From positions 62,001 through 126,000 of the forward strand of contig CATXZD010000005.1 of assembly GCA_958403905.1 (NCBI GenBank): DNA of 64,000 nucleotides, read 5' to 3'. This DNA comes from an uncultured Ruminococcus sp. (GTDB lineage Bacteria > Bacillota > Clostridia > Oscillospirales > Acutalibacteraceae). Positions 7,800 to 15,618 of the stretch are shown piece after piece; the stretch's first letter is position 1, and every line of letters starts with the position of its first letter. A program made the translations under genes and the position numbers. The notes below the pieces were generated by a model. That model was given only the letters and a program-made list of their open reading frames with translations, searched no databases and was not told the DNA's origin.

Positions 7800-8498
7800 A
7801 TGCCCGATAACATAGTAAACAAAGCTATCGTCTGTCCTATGTGCGGAGAACTGGGCAAGGCAGAAATATATACAAGCGTAAACACAACGGTAAACAAGGC
7901 TTTGAGGGACAAGGTTCTTGACGGCGAGCTTTTTTCGTGGAGATGTCCGTCGTGCAATTACAGAGCAAGGCTCAATTATCCGATTTTGTACAATGATATG
8001 AAAAACCGTTTTATGGTTTATCTTATTCCGAAAATTGACCGCTATCAGCTCTGCGACAAGGAGCTTGAGGATAAATACAGCAATCTGCGCAACATAAGCA
8101 AGAGGATTACTGCCGACTTCAACTCGTTTAAGGAAAAGATTTTTATTTTTGAATCGGGTCTTGACGATATGGCCGTGGAGCTTACAAAGCTTGCAATAAG
8201 CCAGACAGTTTCTAAAAAACTTGACGGTGCAGAAATTATCGACGGCTATTTGTCGATGTACGACCGTGAAACAAACACAATGGGATTTACATATTTTGCA
8301 GGCGAGGAAAGAAAGCCATATGTTCAGACCGCAAGACTTGAGATTTACGGCAAGTCAAAGGATATTATCGACAGATTTGCCGTTAAGGACAAAAAGCTCA
8401 AAGGTTTCATCAAGATTGACAAGGAATGGGCAGAAAATATTTTGTATCGCTACAAACGTGCAAAGCATATTGAAAAGCTCAATAAGCTGAAAGAGTGA
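7800..8498 (+). CDS. CpXC domain protein
   Basis: 232 residues. The N-terminal half has the two cysteine pairs that define the CpXC domain (CPMCG near residue 12 and CPSC near residue 48, the latter after FSWR), probably a zinc site; the C-terminal half is a mixed alpha/beta region ending in a basic helix. AAAGAGGTG at 7785-7793 favours ATG 7800 over GTG 7791. CpXC proteins are common in gut Firmicutes but their role is unknown. The gene has its own promoter and is followed by repeat sequence. Confidence 0.75.
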   Translation: MPDNIVNKAIVCPMCGELGKAEIYTSVNTTVNKALRDKVLDGELFSWRCPSCNYRARLNYPILYNDMKNRFMVYLIPKIDRYQLCDKELEDKYSNLRNISKRITADFNSFKEKIFIFESGLDDMAVELTKLAISQTVSKKLDGAEIIDGYLSMYDRETNTMGFTYFAGEERKPYVQTARLEIYGKSKDIIDRFAVKDKKLKGFIKIDKEWAENILYRYKRAKHIEKLNKLKE

Positions 8499-8507
8499 TT
8501 TTATTTT

Positions 8508-8725
8508 AGGGACGGATAGGATGTCCCCTACGGAAAAGTTTGTTTTTCTTCTATAACTACAATTTAATAGGTAACGTTTGTCCCTACGAAAACGTTGATA
8601 TAAAATTCAAATGTTTTTGTTATTCATTTTGGCGAACACAGTTGGCTGCTACAGTATTTTAAACATTGTTAATTGTAATTTGTTAATTAATAATTGTTTT
8701 ACTCCCACCCATAGGACGTTTAAAA
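8508..8725. repeat. Composite palindromic repeat, family B core (copy 1)
   Basis: A small GGGAC...GTCCCC hairpin (8509-8527) is followed by GTCCCTACG (8580-8588), AACGTTGATATAAA, a ~75-base core (CAAATGTTTTTGTTATTCAT ... GCTACAGTATTTTAAACATT) and the end CCCATAGGACGTTTAAAA (8708-8725). The core recurs inverted at 56925-57008 with only a few differences. Both ends recur at 32973-33108 around a different core. It fills the gap between the CpXC gene and the next gene and supplies sequence just before the latter's ribosome binding site. Confidence 0.75.
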
Positions 8726-8739
8726 AAGGCGATATAAAA

Positions 8740-10104
8740 ATGGTTAATGAGATTATTAATGTTTTTGAACGAAAATTTAATAAATTTGCTGACGATACCG
8801 AGGCTTTTACAACACGTTTTATTCGTGACGAGGACTCGGCTATCGGCACGCTTTGCTTTAACCGTTTCAACGTAGAGTTTGAATACTGCCTTGAATGCGG
8901 CGCTACGGTTGAAAAAAGCGGTCTGAATATAATTGTTGACTTTACCAAGCGCTGTGAATTTCCGTTAAAATGTATGATGTACGACATTATCGGACTTTTT
9001 GACAGCGATAATTTTGCCTGCTGGTTCTACTGCTTTATCGAAAACGAGGAGCGAATGGAGCTTTGCTTTGACAAGCTTTCAAAGGACTTTTCCAAAGTTT
9101 ATCCCAAGCTAAAGGCATTTACAAATGATGAAAACAGCGTGGATAAAATTCGTGCGGTGCTAAGAAAAAACGTACTCAGCACCACCGGAATTGACTTTGA
9201 AACCGATATAAACAGCGAGCTTGAAAACGGCGAAAGCATAAATGTTGACGAAGTTTATGATTATCTTTTCAGCCTTTATTTCGGATTTGAGCAGAGCGCC
9301 TTTGCATCCGATGAATACCGTGATTTTCTGTCGGGGGATTACAAAAAGGCTCTCAAAAAATACGAGAAAAAGAAAAAACGGCTTGTCTATGAGGACAAAC
9401 TGCTTGAATATATTGAAAACTGCGACCAACCCAAACCTATTTTGAGCGAGGAATACGAATGCCTTAAAGACGGACTAAAGGAGTACCACGGCACAAACGG
9501 CTTTATTCCTTATATTGCGTCCTGCGGTATGCTTCTGATTCCGTTCCTTGCGGTGTGCGTGGGTATGTACTATGCAATTTCGGGAATACTTTATCACTCC
9601 GCACTATACTCAAGTGCACTCGAACCTTATAACGCATTATGCTGTTTGATTCCTGCTATGTGCTGTAGCTTTGCCGCAGGATACTTTATGCAGGAGCGCA
9701 TATACCGCAAATTTTTCAAGAGCAAATATCAGAAAATGAAGGATTATGACGCGATTTTCAACTCGGAAAAATCCAAAAAGCGTGTAAGAATTATTCTTTA
9801 TCTGTTCTACCTTCTCGCATTGATATTTGTATTTTTAAATGCAAACAACGGTATTGCCGTTTACGAGAGCGGAATAAACGTCAACAGTCACTACTTTGAC
9901 GTGACCGGCAATTTCTACAGCTACAGTGACATTGTCTGTCTTGATGCCGAGTCTGACGAAAACAACAGCGAATATGAGCTTTACCTTGACGATACACAAA
10001 TCATTAATATCGGAATGTATGCTGACTGCAACGATATTGAGAATAAAATTATCCCGATTCTTGAAAGCAATCAGGTTGAAATTATCCGCAGTAATACGGA
10101 GTGA
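8740..10104 (+). CDS. Hypothetical protein with C-terminal membrane helices
   Basis: 454 residues from ATG 8740 (AAGGCG upstream). The frame is open back to 8611, but that extension is translated repeat DNA and is excluded. Residues 1-265 are predicted soluble, rich in Phe, Asp and Cys. Helices follow at about 270-300 and 315-335, then a basic loop and a third helix (IILYLFYLLALIFVFL), then a C-terminal beta-rich segment (YESGINVNSHYFDV, SYSDIVCLDAE) reminiscent of small PH-like domains of bacterial membrane proteins. No family was recognised. Four bases separate it from tatD. Confidence 0.7.
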   Translation: MVNEIINVFERKFNKFADDTEAFTTRFIRDEDSAIGTLCFNRFNVEFEYCLECGATVEKSGLNIIVDFTKRCEFPLKCMMYDIIGLFDSDNFACWFYCFIENEERMELCFDKLSKDFSKVYPKLKAFTNDENSVDKIRAVLRKNVLSTTGIDFETDINSELENGESINVDEVYDYLFSLYFGFEQSAFASDEYRDFLSGDYKKALKKYEKKKKRLVYEDKLLEYIENCDQPKPILSEEYECLKDGLKEYHGTNGFIPYIASCGMLLIPFLAVCVGMYYAISGILYHSALYSSALEPYNALCCLIPAMCCSFAAGYFMQERIYRKFFKSKYQKMKDYDAIFNSEKSKKRVRIILYLFYLLALIFVFLNANNGIAVYESGINVNSHYFDVTGNFYSYSDIVCLDAESDENNSEYELYLDDTQIINIGMYADCNDIENKIIPILESNQVEIIRSNTE

Positions 10105-10108
10105 TAAA

Positions 10109-10876
10109 ATGAATTATGAAAATATTTTTGACGCACACGCCCACTATGATGACAAATGGTTTGACGACGATCGTTTTGAACTGCTTGACAACATAAAAAA
10201 CAAGGGCGTATGCGGAATTGTCAATAATTCTGTTGATTTAAAAACAGCTCAAAAGAGCATAGAATACGCTGAAAAATACGATTTTGTTTATGCCGCTGTA
10301 GGATTTCATCCCGAAAATCTTGACAATATGCCGCTTGACTATCTTGACGCAATTGCCGAGCTTACAAAGCACGAAAAGGTTGTTGCCATCGGTGAAACAG
10401 GGCTTGACTACCACTGGGATATTCCTAAGGATAAACAGAAAAGGGTATTTGAAGAACAGATTAAGCTTTCGCTTGATTTAAAAATGCCCCTTGTCGTTCA
10501 TGACAGAGAGGCTCATAAGGATACGTTTGATTTGTTGAAAAAATACCGCCCGAATGCGCTTGTGCACTGCTTTTCAGGAAGTGCGGAGCTTATGAAAGAA
10601 GCTGTAAGACTTGGAATGTACATAAGCCTCGGCGGTGTGGTTACTTTTAAAAACGCTCGACATAGCGTTGAGGTAGCGTCCGAAATCCCGATTGACAGGC
10701 TTTTGCTGGAAACTGACGCACCTTATATGGCGCCCGTACCGTTTCGGGGCAAGCGCTGTGACAGCTCATTGATTTTGTATGCGGCTGAAAAAATCGCCTC
10801 AATCCGCAATATGGGCATTCAGGAAGTTTTAAATATAACCTGCGAAAACGCAAAAAGATTTTATAACATAAAATAA
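10109..10876 (+). CDS. tatD: TatD family metal-dependent DNase
   Basis: 255 residues, the normal TatD length. The metal-binding residues are all visible: DAHAHYDD at the start (His10, His12), GETGLDYH, VVHDREAH, VHCFSG and the final ETDAPYMAP. TatD enzymes are TIM-barrel 3'-5' exonucleases or deoxyribonucleases linked to DNA repair and quality control. GGAG precedes ATG 10109; an ORF reaching to 9926 is an out-of-frame overlap with the previous gene. A bidirectional terminator follows. Confidence 0.93.
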   Translation: MNYENIFDAHAHYDDKWFDDDRFELLDNIKNKGVCGIVNNSVDLKTAQKSIEYAEKYDFVYAAVGFHPENLDNMPLDYLDAIAELTKHEKVVAIGETGLDYHWDIPKDKQKRVFEEQIKLSLDLKMPLVVHDREAHKDTFDLLKKYRPNALVHCFSGSAELMKEAVRLGMYISLGGVVTFKNARHSVEVASEIPIDRLLLETDAPYMAPVPFRGKRCDSSLILYAAEKIASIRNMGIQEVLNITCENAKRFYNIK

Positions 10877-10880
10877 CAAA

Positions 10881-10910
10881 AGGGACTGTCATTTGAATTT
10901 GACAGTCCCT
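10881..10910. terminator. Bidirectional terminator between tatD and the sortase cassette
   Basis: Perfect stem AGGGACTGTCA / TGACAGTCCCT with an eight-base loop. The T run is better on the minus strand (TTTTGTTATTTT), so it mainly ends the sortase operon. Confidence 0.8.
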
Positions 10911-10943
10911 TAGCTTTATGTTAGAGATTATTTATTCGTCATT

Positions 10944-11786
10944 TTAGCCACTGACTTTTTTGTACATTCGTCTGTAAAGGAAATACAGTCCAAGCGATAC
11001 AAGCAGAAAGAACAGCGAAATAAACAAGACTGCAATGCAAACGCTGTTTGCAGATTGGACAAACATATTGTACAATGCACGTGAATCAAGATTTATGTGC
11101 GAAATCTTGCCGGAGAGCATCAGGTATGCTGGGATAATTCCCAAAGCAAGAAATGCTCCCGAGGTAGCATAGCAAATATACTTTACAGCTCTGTGTTTCC
11201 ATTTGTTTGCAAAAAACAATACAAGACAGATAATACCCGCAAGCACCACAAGTATAACAAGAATGAACGGCATAGCATTTTTTGCAGTCAAAAAGTACGC
11301 CGAAAGCCTTGAAAAAAGCGGAATTTCAAGCGATGAGCGGTAAATCTGAGCCGCCTTGTTTACAAGCTTGTCGCGGCTGTTCCCGTTTACATTAGTTATA
11401 TTGTTTTCCTCAATATAGCTGTCAAGCCTGGCGTTGAAGCTCTGCTTAAATTCGGTGGCGTCAATCTTTGTGCCCCTGCCAGCATAATAATTGTCAAGAT
11501 ACTCTCTTGTATTATCGCTTATCATAACCTCGTCAACAAAACCTTTAAAGAACTTTTCATCAAGTCCGCTGGCATATCCGAGGTCAATAAGGCTTGTTGT
11601 AATCTCGTCACTCTTATCAATGAAATAGTTTGAAGAGTTCATATTGTCAAAAATAAACTCGGGATTAAACAGCGTAGCCTCAAGCACTGTAAATATTGAA
11701 AGCAAAAACAGAATAAGCGTAAGCAAAAACGAAAGTAAGATAAATACTGCGTTTCTGATTCTTGAAGAAAAGGGTTTTTTTGCCAT
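10944..11786 (-). CDS. Membrane protein of the sortase cassette
   Basis: 280 residues: one N-terminal helix (~12-36), an outer domain of about 130 mostly helical, charged residues (~40-165), then three more helices (~172-193, ~203-222, ~245-270) and a basic tail (RRMYKKVSG). It starts two bases after the sortase stop, so the two are co-translated. No enzyme motif is recognised. The position suggests a partner of the sortase or of its substrate, for example in membrane placement, but this is inference from the operon only. Confidence 0.7.
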   Translation of the reverse strand: MAKKPFSSRIRNAVFILLSFLLTLILFLLSIFTVLEATLFNPEFIFDNMNSSNYFIDKSDEITTSLIDLGYASGLDEKFFKGFVDEVMISDNTREYLDNYYAGRGTKIDATEFKQSFNARLDSYIEENNITNVNGNSRDKLVNKAAQIYRSSLEIPLFSRLSAYFLTAKNAMPFILVILVVLAGIICLVLFFANKWKHRAVKYICYATSGAFLALGIIPAYLMLSGKISHINLDSRALYNMFVQSANSVCIAVLFISLFFLLVSLGLYFLYRRMYKKVSG

Positions 11787-11788
11787 AA

Positions 11789-12511
11789 TTATTCGCCCTC
11801 CCCTGTGCTTTTATCAATCTGAGCACCTGAAACATATTCCGCATAAACAAAAAATCTGTAGTCTGTAAGTCCAAGCTCGTCAAACGGATAGCAGGTATAC
11901 ATAATCAGATTTTCGTGGTCTGCGCTTAAATCATATGCAGAACGGTCGGATGCCTTTTTGACAGCCGTATCCGTAATTCGGTACTCATAATTTCCGTAGC
12001 TTGTGCGAATAACAACAGTCTGTCCTTTTTCGGCATATTTCAAGCCGTTGAAATATGTGTTGTTATGACCTGCAACAAGAATTGTACCGCCGTATCCGGG
12101 GACAAAGCTGCCGTTGTAAATTCCGACTCCGTTGCGCAGCGCAACCTCGCCGTCGCCAAAAAACAGCTTGTTGTCAATTCCGCATTCCTCAATAATCAGC
12201 TCGCCAAACTGGTTGCCGTAGTTTGGGTATTCAACAGCGTCAATTTTTACATATGTTTTATTATCCTCTTTTGTAACTGTAGGTAAGGTCGAGTTCTCCG
12301 AAACAGGCACAAAAATGTTCTCATACTCGGTGGAATAATCCTTTTCATTATCGGAAAAGATGAGTCCGACTGCCGAGAAAAGCGTTGAAAAGCTCGGTGC
12401 AAGTGCAAGATAAAGCACAAGATAAGTTCCAAACAAAAAGATAATGGGAAGAATTATAAAACTCTTCCCACCATTTTTTTTATGCCTGTGTCTGCGTTTT
12501 TTATCAGACAT
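11789..12511 (-). CDS. Sortase, class D-like
   Basis: 240 residues. A basic N-terminus (KKRRHRHKK) precedes a signal-anchor helix (~17-37). The sortase barrel carries the catalytic triad His149 (LVAGHNNTYF), Cys207 (MYTCYPF) and Arg219 (LTDYRFFVYAEY). The TCYP motif and short length fit class D or E housekeeping-like or dedicated sortases. It lies six bases after a gene for a signal-peptide protein with a C-terminal anchor and two bases before a membrane protein, so it is probably dedicated to that substrate. Confidence 0.9.
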   Translation of the reverse strand: MSDKKRRHRHKKNGGKSFIILPIIFLFGTYLVLYLALAPSFSTLFSAVGLIFSDNEKDYSTEYENIFVPVSENSTLPTVTKEDNKTYVKIDAVEYPNYGNQFGELIIEECGIDNKLFFGDGEVALRNGVGIYNGSFVPGYGGTILVAGHNNTYFNGLKYAEKGQTVVIRTSYGNYEYRITDTAVKKASDRSAYDLSADHENLIMYTCYPFDELGLTDYRFFVYAEYVSGAQIDKSTGEGE

Positions 12512-12517
12512 TTAAAA

Positions 12518-13105
12518 TCAAGCTCTTTCTTTTTTAGTTTTTACAACAAACATTGTGCCGCCTGCTACAAGAACAACTGCAGCTGCACCGAGTGCAATAA
12601 AGCCGAAGTAGTTAATGTCAGAACCTGTTGTCTTGATGGGGTTCTCTGCAATAGCACCAGTCTTTGTAAGGTAAGGAGTTGCGCTGAAAGCGACTTCGCC
12701 TTTAGGATCAAAAATTGTAAGTTTCTTGGTTGTCTTGTCATATGACATTGTCATATCAAGAACACCTACAACCTTTTTGCCGTAATCAAGAAGCTCCTGC
12801 TTCTGAGCAAATGTAAGATCGCTGATGTTTGAAGCACCTGAATTAGCAAGGAACTTCTTACCGTCTTCAATAATAGCGATAATATCTTTTGACTGTGCTT
12901 CTGTCATTTCGATTGTGTTGAAATAGTTTTCAGCCTGATTAACATATTCAGTAGGAATAACCATTTCGCCGTCTTTCATTGCAACTGATGTCTTAAGCTC
13001 GTCAAGGACAGCCTGTTCACTGCTGTTAATACCTGCTGCAAAAGCAGTAACTGCAGTAGCGGCAACAAGAACAAGTGCAATTAAGATTGCCGATAATTTT
13101 TTCAT
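12518..13105 (-). CDS. Secreted, probably sortase-anchored surface protein
   Basis: 195 residues. Signal peptide at 1-24 (LVLVAATAVTAFA), a helical charged middle domain (~28-150), then NPIKTTGS at 155-162, a hydrophobic helix (~165-188) and the tail KTKKERA: the layout of a cell-wall sorting signal, though the motif departs from LPXTG. The adjacent sortase gene supports the reading. The ectodomain matches no family I recognise. A TTTACA-17-TATAAT promoter lies upstream, so this gene leads the three-gene operon. Confidence 0.8.
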   Translation of the reverse strand: MKKLSAILIALVLVAATAVTAFAAGINSSEQAVLDELKTSVAMKDGEMVIPTEYVNQAENYFNTIEMTEAQSKDIIAIIEDGKKFLANSGASNISDLTFAQKQELLDYGKKVVGVLDMTMSYDKTTKKLTIFDPKGEVAFSATPYLTKTGAIAENPIKTTGSDINYFGFIALGAAAVVLVAGGTMFVVKTKKERA

Positions 13106-13183
13106 AATCTTCTACCACCTTTGAAATTCTTTATGTACTTGAGTACATTACCGACATAATAAATCATTGCGATTTATAAAAGA

Positions 13184-13212
13184 ATTATATCATCTATGTT
13201 TATATTTGTAAA
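13184..13212 (-). promoter_or_regulatory. Promoter of the sortase cassette
   Basis: Minus strand TTTACA (13212-13207), 17-base spacer, TATAAT (13189-13184), about 80 bases before the surface protein start. A palindrome TCACAAATTGTGA lies at 13261-13273, some 50 bases upstream of the -35. Confidence 0.7.
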
Positions 13213-13260
13213 GTGTTTTTTGCTAAAATAATTAAAAATATTTTTTCTTTGAATACAAAA

Positions 13261-13273
13261 TCACAAATTGTGA
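13261..13273. promoter_or_regulatory. Palindrome TCACAAATTGTGA, possible operator
   Basis: A perfect 13-base palindrome upstream of the sortase promoter. A related site, TCGCAAATTTGTGA, abuts the proximal exopolysaccharide promoter at 13954-13967. The XRE gene lies between the two sites and is a candidate ligand. Confidence 0.35.
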
Positions 13274-13293
13274 TACTTTGCATCAAATAAAAC

Positions 13294-13308
13294 ACCAATA
13301 TAATTGGT
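13294..13308 (-). terminator. Weak terminator of the XRE gene
   Basis: Minus-strand stem ACCAAT / ATTGGT with a three-base loop followed by GTTTTATTT, directly after the XRE stop codon. Stem is short and all but two pairs are A-T rich. Confidence 0.4.
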
Positions 13309-13310
13309 AT

Positions 13311-13637
13311 TTATCTGCTTTTATCATGCTCTGTATGCAAATCTGTCGTTTTAAACTCAAGTATCAAGGTTTCTATTATATCCCTTTGCCTTTGAGTCAA
13401 CCCGTCAATTTCAATACTTTCCTTCTTTTCAAGTCCGAGCAAATAATCGGACGTTGTATCGTAAAGCACGGAAAAAGCTCTTATTGTGTCAATACTGGGT
13501 GTAATTATATTGTTTTCATAACCGCTGATGCTTGATTTTGTCAGGTTCAATTTTTTTGCAACCTGTTCCTGAGACAGTTTTTTCTTTTTTCTTAAATTTT
13601 TTAACGTCAATCCGAAGTCATACACCACTTTTATCAC
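13311..13637 (-). CDS. XRE family regulator
   Basis: 108 residues. A Cro/C1 HTH occupies residues ~8-66 (LKNLRKKKKLSQEQVAKKLN, KSSISGYENNIITPS), followed by LYDTTSDYLLGLE, the usual end of SinR-like DNA-binding domains, and a short helical tail that could dimerise. The start codon is GTG 13637 or one of two GTGs just downstream, with AGGTG nearby. It sits between the sortase cassette and the exopolysaccharide operon, and related palindromes occur before both, so it may regulate surface structures. That link is inference. Confidence 0.8.
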   Translation of the reverse strand: MIKVVYDFGLTLKNLRKKKKLSQEQVAKKLNLTKSSISGYENNIITPSIDTIRAFSVLYDTTSDYLLGLEKKESIEIDGLTQRQRDIIETLILEFKTTDLHTEHDKSR

Positions 13638-13704
13638 CTGTTAAAATTCTAATCCATAAAGGTACATTTATATTGAACTTATATTATGTTTTTTCCATTA
13701 AATA

Positions 13705-13733
13705 TTGACTTGTTTTTTAAGCAATGGTATAAT
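13705..13733 (+). promoter_or_regulatory. Distal promoter of the exopolysaccharide operon
   Basis: TTGACT, a 17-base spacer and TATAAT: a near-consensus sigma-A promoter some 340 bases upstream of the first gene, implying a long leader. The leader (13740-14074) shows no convincing ORF on either strand. Confidence 0.65.
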
Positions 13734-13953
13734 TTACTTGTTGAAATTCGTCGTCTTTTCATATATTTTATATAGTGTAAGCAATGCTTTTTAACTCGCC
13801 TTTCGGATAACAAAATGGTATTGTAAAACAAGACGATTATACCGATTGACTCACGGGTTGTTTTCATTTTATTTGCTTTGCAAATTTACTTTTTTTACAA
13901 ATATTATGTCAAAACGTCTTTATTTTCGGTTTTTATTGAAATTATTCATTTAT

Positions 13954-13996
13954 TCGCAAATTTGTGATTGAATTATTTTTTGTTTTGATATATAAT
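13954..13996 (+). promoter_or_regulatory. Proximal exopolysaccharide promoter with adjacent palindrome
   Basis: TTGAAT (13968-13973), 17-base spacer, TATAAT (13991-13996). The palindrome TCGCAAATTTGTGA (13954-13967) ends exactly where the -35 begins, a usual place for an activator or repressor. Confidence 0.6.
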
Positions 13997-14074
13997 GTTA
14001 ATGTATATATTTATGTTTGCATTTGTATCTGTTATTCAGCTAATGCACCGTATCAAATTTGAGGAGTTTTATAC

Positions 14075-14818
14075 ATGGAAATTTCATTTAAGGACATACT
14101 GCGTATAATCAAAAAAAATCTGGTTTTTATTATTATAGTTTCTTTGATTTTTTCAGTATGTTCATTTTTTGTAACAAAATTTTTCATAAAAAAGACCTAC
14201 ACTTCAACCGTTAAGCTTTATGTAAGCGCAGACTATAACGGTACAAGCGGAAATGAGGATTTAAGCCTTTACAGCTACACCTCAAAACTTGTTGCAACTT
14301 ACATACAAATGCTTGACACAAACAGCTTTTACACTGCTGTTTCAAAAGAGCTTGACGAAAAATACACGGCAAGTGAGCTTCAGTCTATGATTAAATTCAC
14401 CAGCGTTGAGGACACCGAGGTGTTCAAAGCCAACGTTATTTCAAACAGTCCCACCGCCGCCAAAAGTATTGCCGACGCTGTAGCAAAAGTTGCTCCGGTA
14501 ACTATCTCGTCAATTCTCAAAAACAACTCTCAGCTTAAAATTGTTGACGAGGCTACAATTCCGAAAGACCCCACTTCACCTAACGTCACAAGCAACGTGC
14601 TTCTTGCGTTCCTTGCAGGTCTTATTATTTCACTTGTAATTTCGTTTATCCGCGACTATTTTGACGTAAAAATCAAGTATGACGAAGAAATGACAACTGT
14701 CTGCAACATTCCTGTACTCGCTGCAATTCCCGACTTTGAGTATTTCGCTAATAATGTTAAAGAAAAGCAAAAAAACACTTCGTCTAATCAATCGTCGGAA
14801 TCTGATACAAGGTACTGA
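14075..14818 (+). CDS. cpsC: Capsular polysaccharide chain-length regulator (Wzz/CpsC)
   Basis: 247 residues with two membrane helices (~18-38 and ~180-200) around an outer domain, the Wzz topology. The conserved proline-rich segment before the second helix is present (EATIPKDPTSPNVTS). In Gram-positive bacteria this protein is the membrane activator of the separate tyrosine kinase, which here is the next gene, 15 bases downstream. GAGGAG precedes the ATG. It is the first gene of the exopolysaccharide operon. Confidence 0.92.
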   Translation: MEISFKDILRIIKKNLVFIIIVSLIFSVCSFFVTKFFIKKTYTSTVKLYVSADYNGTSGNEDLSLYSYTSKLVATYIQMLDTNSFYTAVSKELDEKYTASELQSMIKFTSVEDTEVFKANVISNSPTAAKSIADAVAKVAPVTISSILKNNSQLKIVDEATIPKDPTSPNVTSNVLLAFLAGLIISLVISFIRDYFDVKIKYDEEMTTVCNIPVLAAIPDFEYFANNVKEKQKNTSSNQSSESDTRY

Positions 14819-14833
14819 TAGGAGGCAATACAT

Positions 14834-15538
14834 ATGGCTAAAACAAAAATTGACCGTTCAATTAACACTGAAGCTCTCGGCTTTCAGATAAGAGAATCAT
14901 ATAAAACAGCAAGAACTAATATTGCATACTCAATAATTAAAAAAGGATGTAAAAAAATAGCCTTTACAAGTTCTACAAAGGGCGAAGGAAAAACAGTTAC
15001 CGCTATGAACGTAGCTTCTGCGCTTGCTCAGCAGGTTAACACAAAGGTACTTGTAATTGAATGCGACCTTCGCCGTCCTCACGTTCATTCTGCACTCAGG
15101 CTTTCGCCTACTCCGGGAATTACAAACTATCTCAACAACGAGTGTACTGTTGACGAAATTGTTCAGTCAACAAAGCTTCCTAATATGAGTGCTGTTTGCT
15201 ATGGCGCTGTTCCGCCAAACCCGTCGGAGCTTCTTGCAAGCGAATCTATGGCTGATTTTGTAAAAATGGTCGAAAAAGATTATGACTATATTATTTTTGA
15301 CACTCCGCCTATCGGCGTTGTAATTGACGCCGTTCCGATTATTAAAGCGTCTGACGGAGTTGTTGTTGTAGTTAAAAACAACTCTACAACTTATCCGCAG
15401 CTTAATAAAACGCTTGAAACCCTTGAACGTTCCGGCGGTAAAACTCTCGGCGTTATTATTAATAAGGTTAAACCTTCGGAAACCAAAAAATACAAAAAGG
15501 GATACGGCAGTTATTCTTACGGATATTACGGATATTAA
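14834..15538 (+). CDS. cpsD: Bacterial tyrosine kinase CpsD/CapB
   Basis: 234 residues. Walker A TSSTKGEGKTVTAMN (~46-60), Walker A' VLVIECDLRRP (~75-85) and Walker B YDYIIFDTPP (~151-160) are in the order of BY-kinases. The C-terminal tail is a tyrosine cluster (KKGYGSYSYGYYGY), the autophosphorylation site that controls polymer length. The protein lacks membrane helices and would dock on CpsC. AGGAGG is well placed before the ATG. Confidence 0.95.
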   Translation: MAKTKIDRSINTEALGFQIRESYKTARTNIAYSIIKKGCKKIAFTSSTKGEGKTVTAMNVASALAQQVNTKVLVIECDLRRPHVHSALRLSPTPGITNYLNNECTVDEIVQSTKLPNMSAVCYGAVPPNPSELLASESMADFVKMVEKDYDYIIFDTPPIGVVIDAVPIIKASDGVVVVVKNNSTTYPQLNKTLETLERSGGKTLGVIINKVKPSETKKYKKGYGSYSYGYYGY

Positions 15539-15618
15539 TGCTGATGCAACTTATTGTGAAGCCGTGAATAAATAATTATCAACTGCTTTTCATTCTCGGT
15601 TTTTTGAGGAGGCAATAA

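Noticed and set aside
8611..8739. In-frame N-terminal extension of the 454-residue protein
   Set aside because: It is translated repeat DNA (family B core and end) with no ribosome binding site at 8611; AAGGCG supports ATG 8740.
9926..10108. Upstream extension of tatD
   Set aside because: Overlaps the previous gene out of frame; TatD's conserved start and GGAG fit ATG 10109.
13679..13867. 62-residue minus-strand ORF
   Set aside because: It crosses the strong plus-strand promoter at 13705-13733, has no ribosome binding site and no recognisable protein features.
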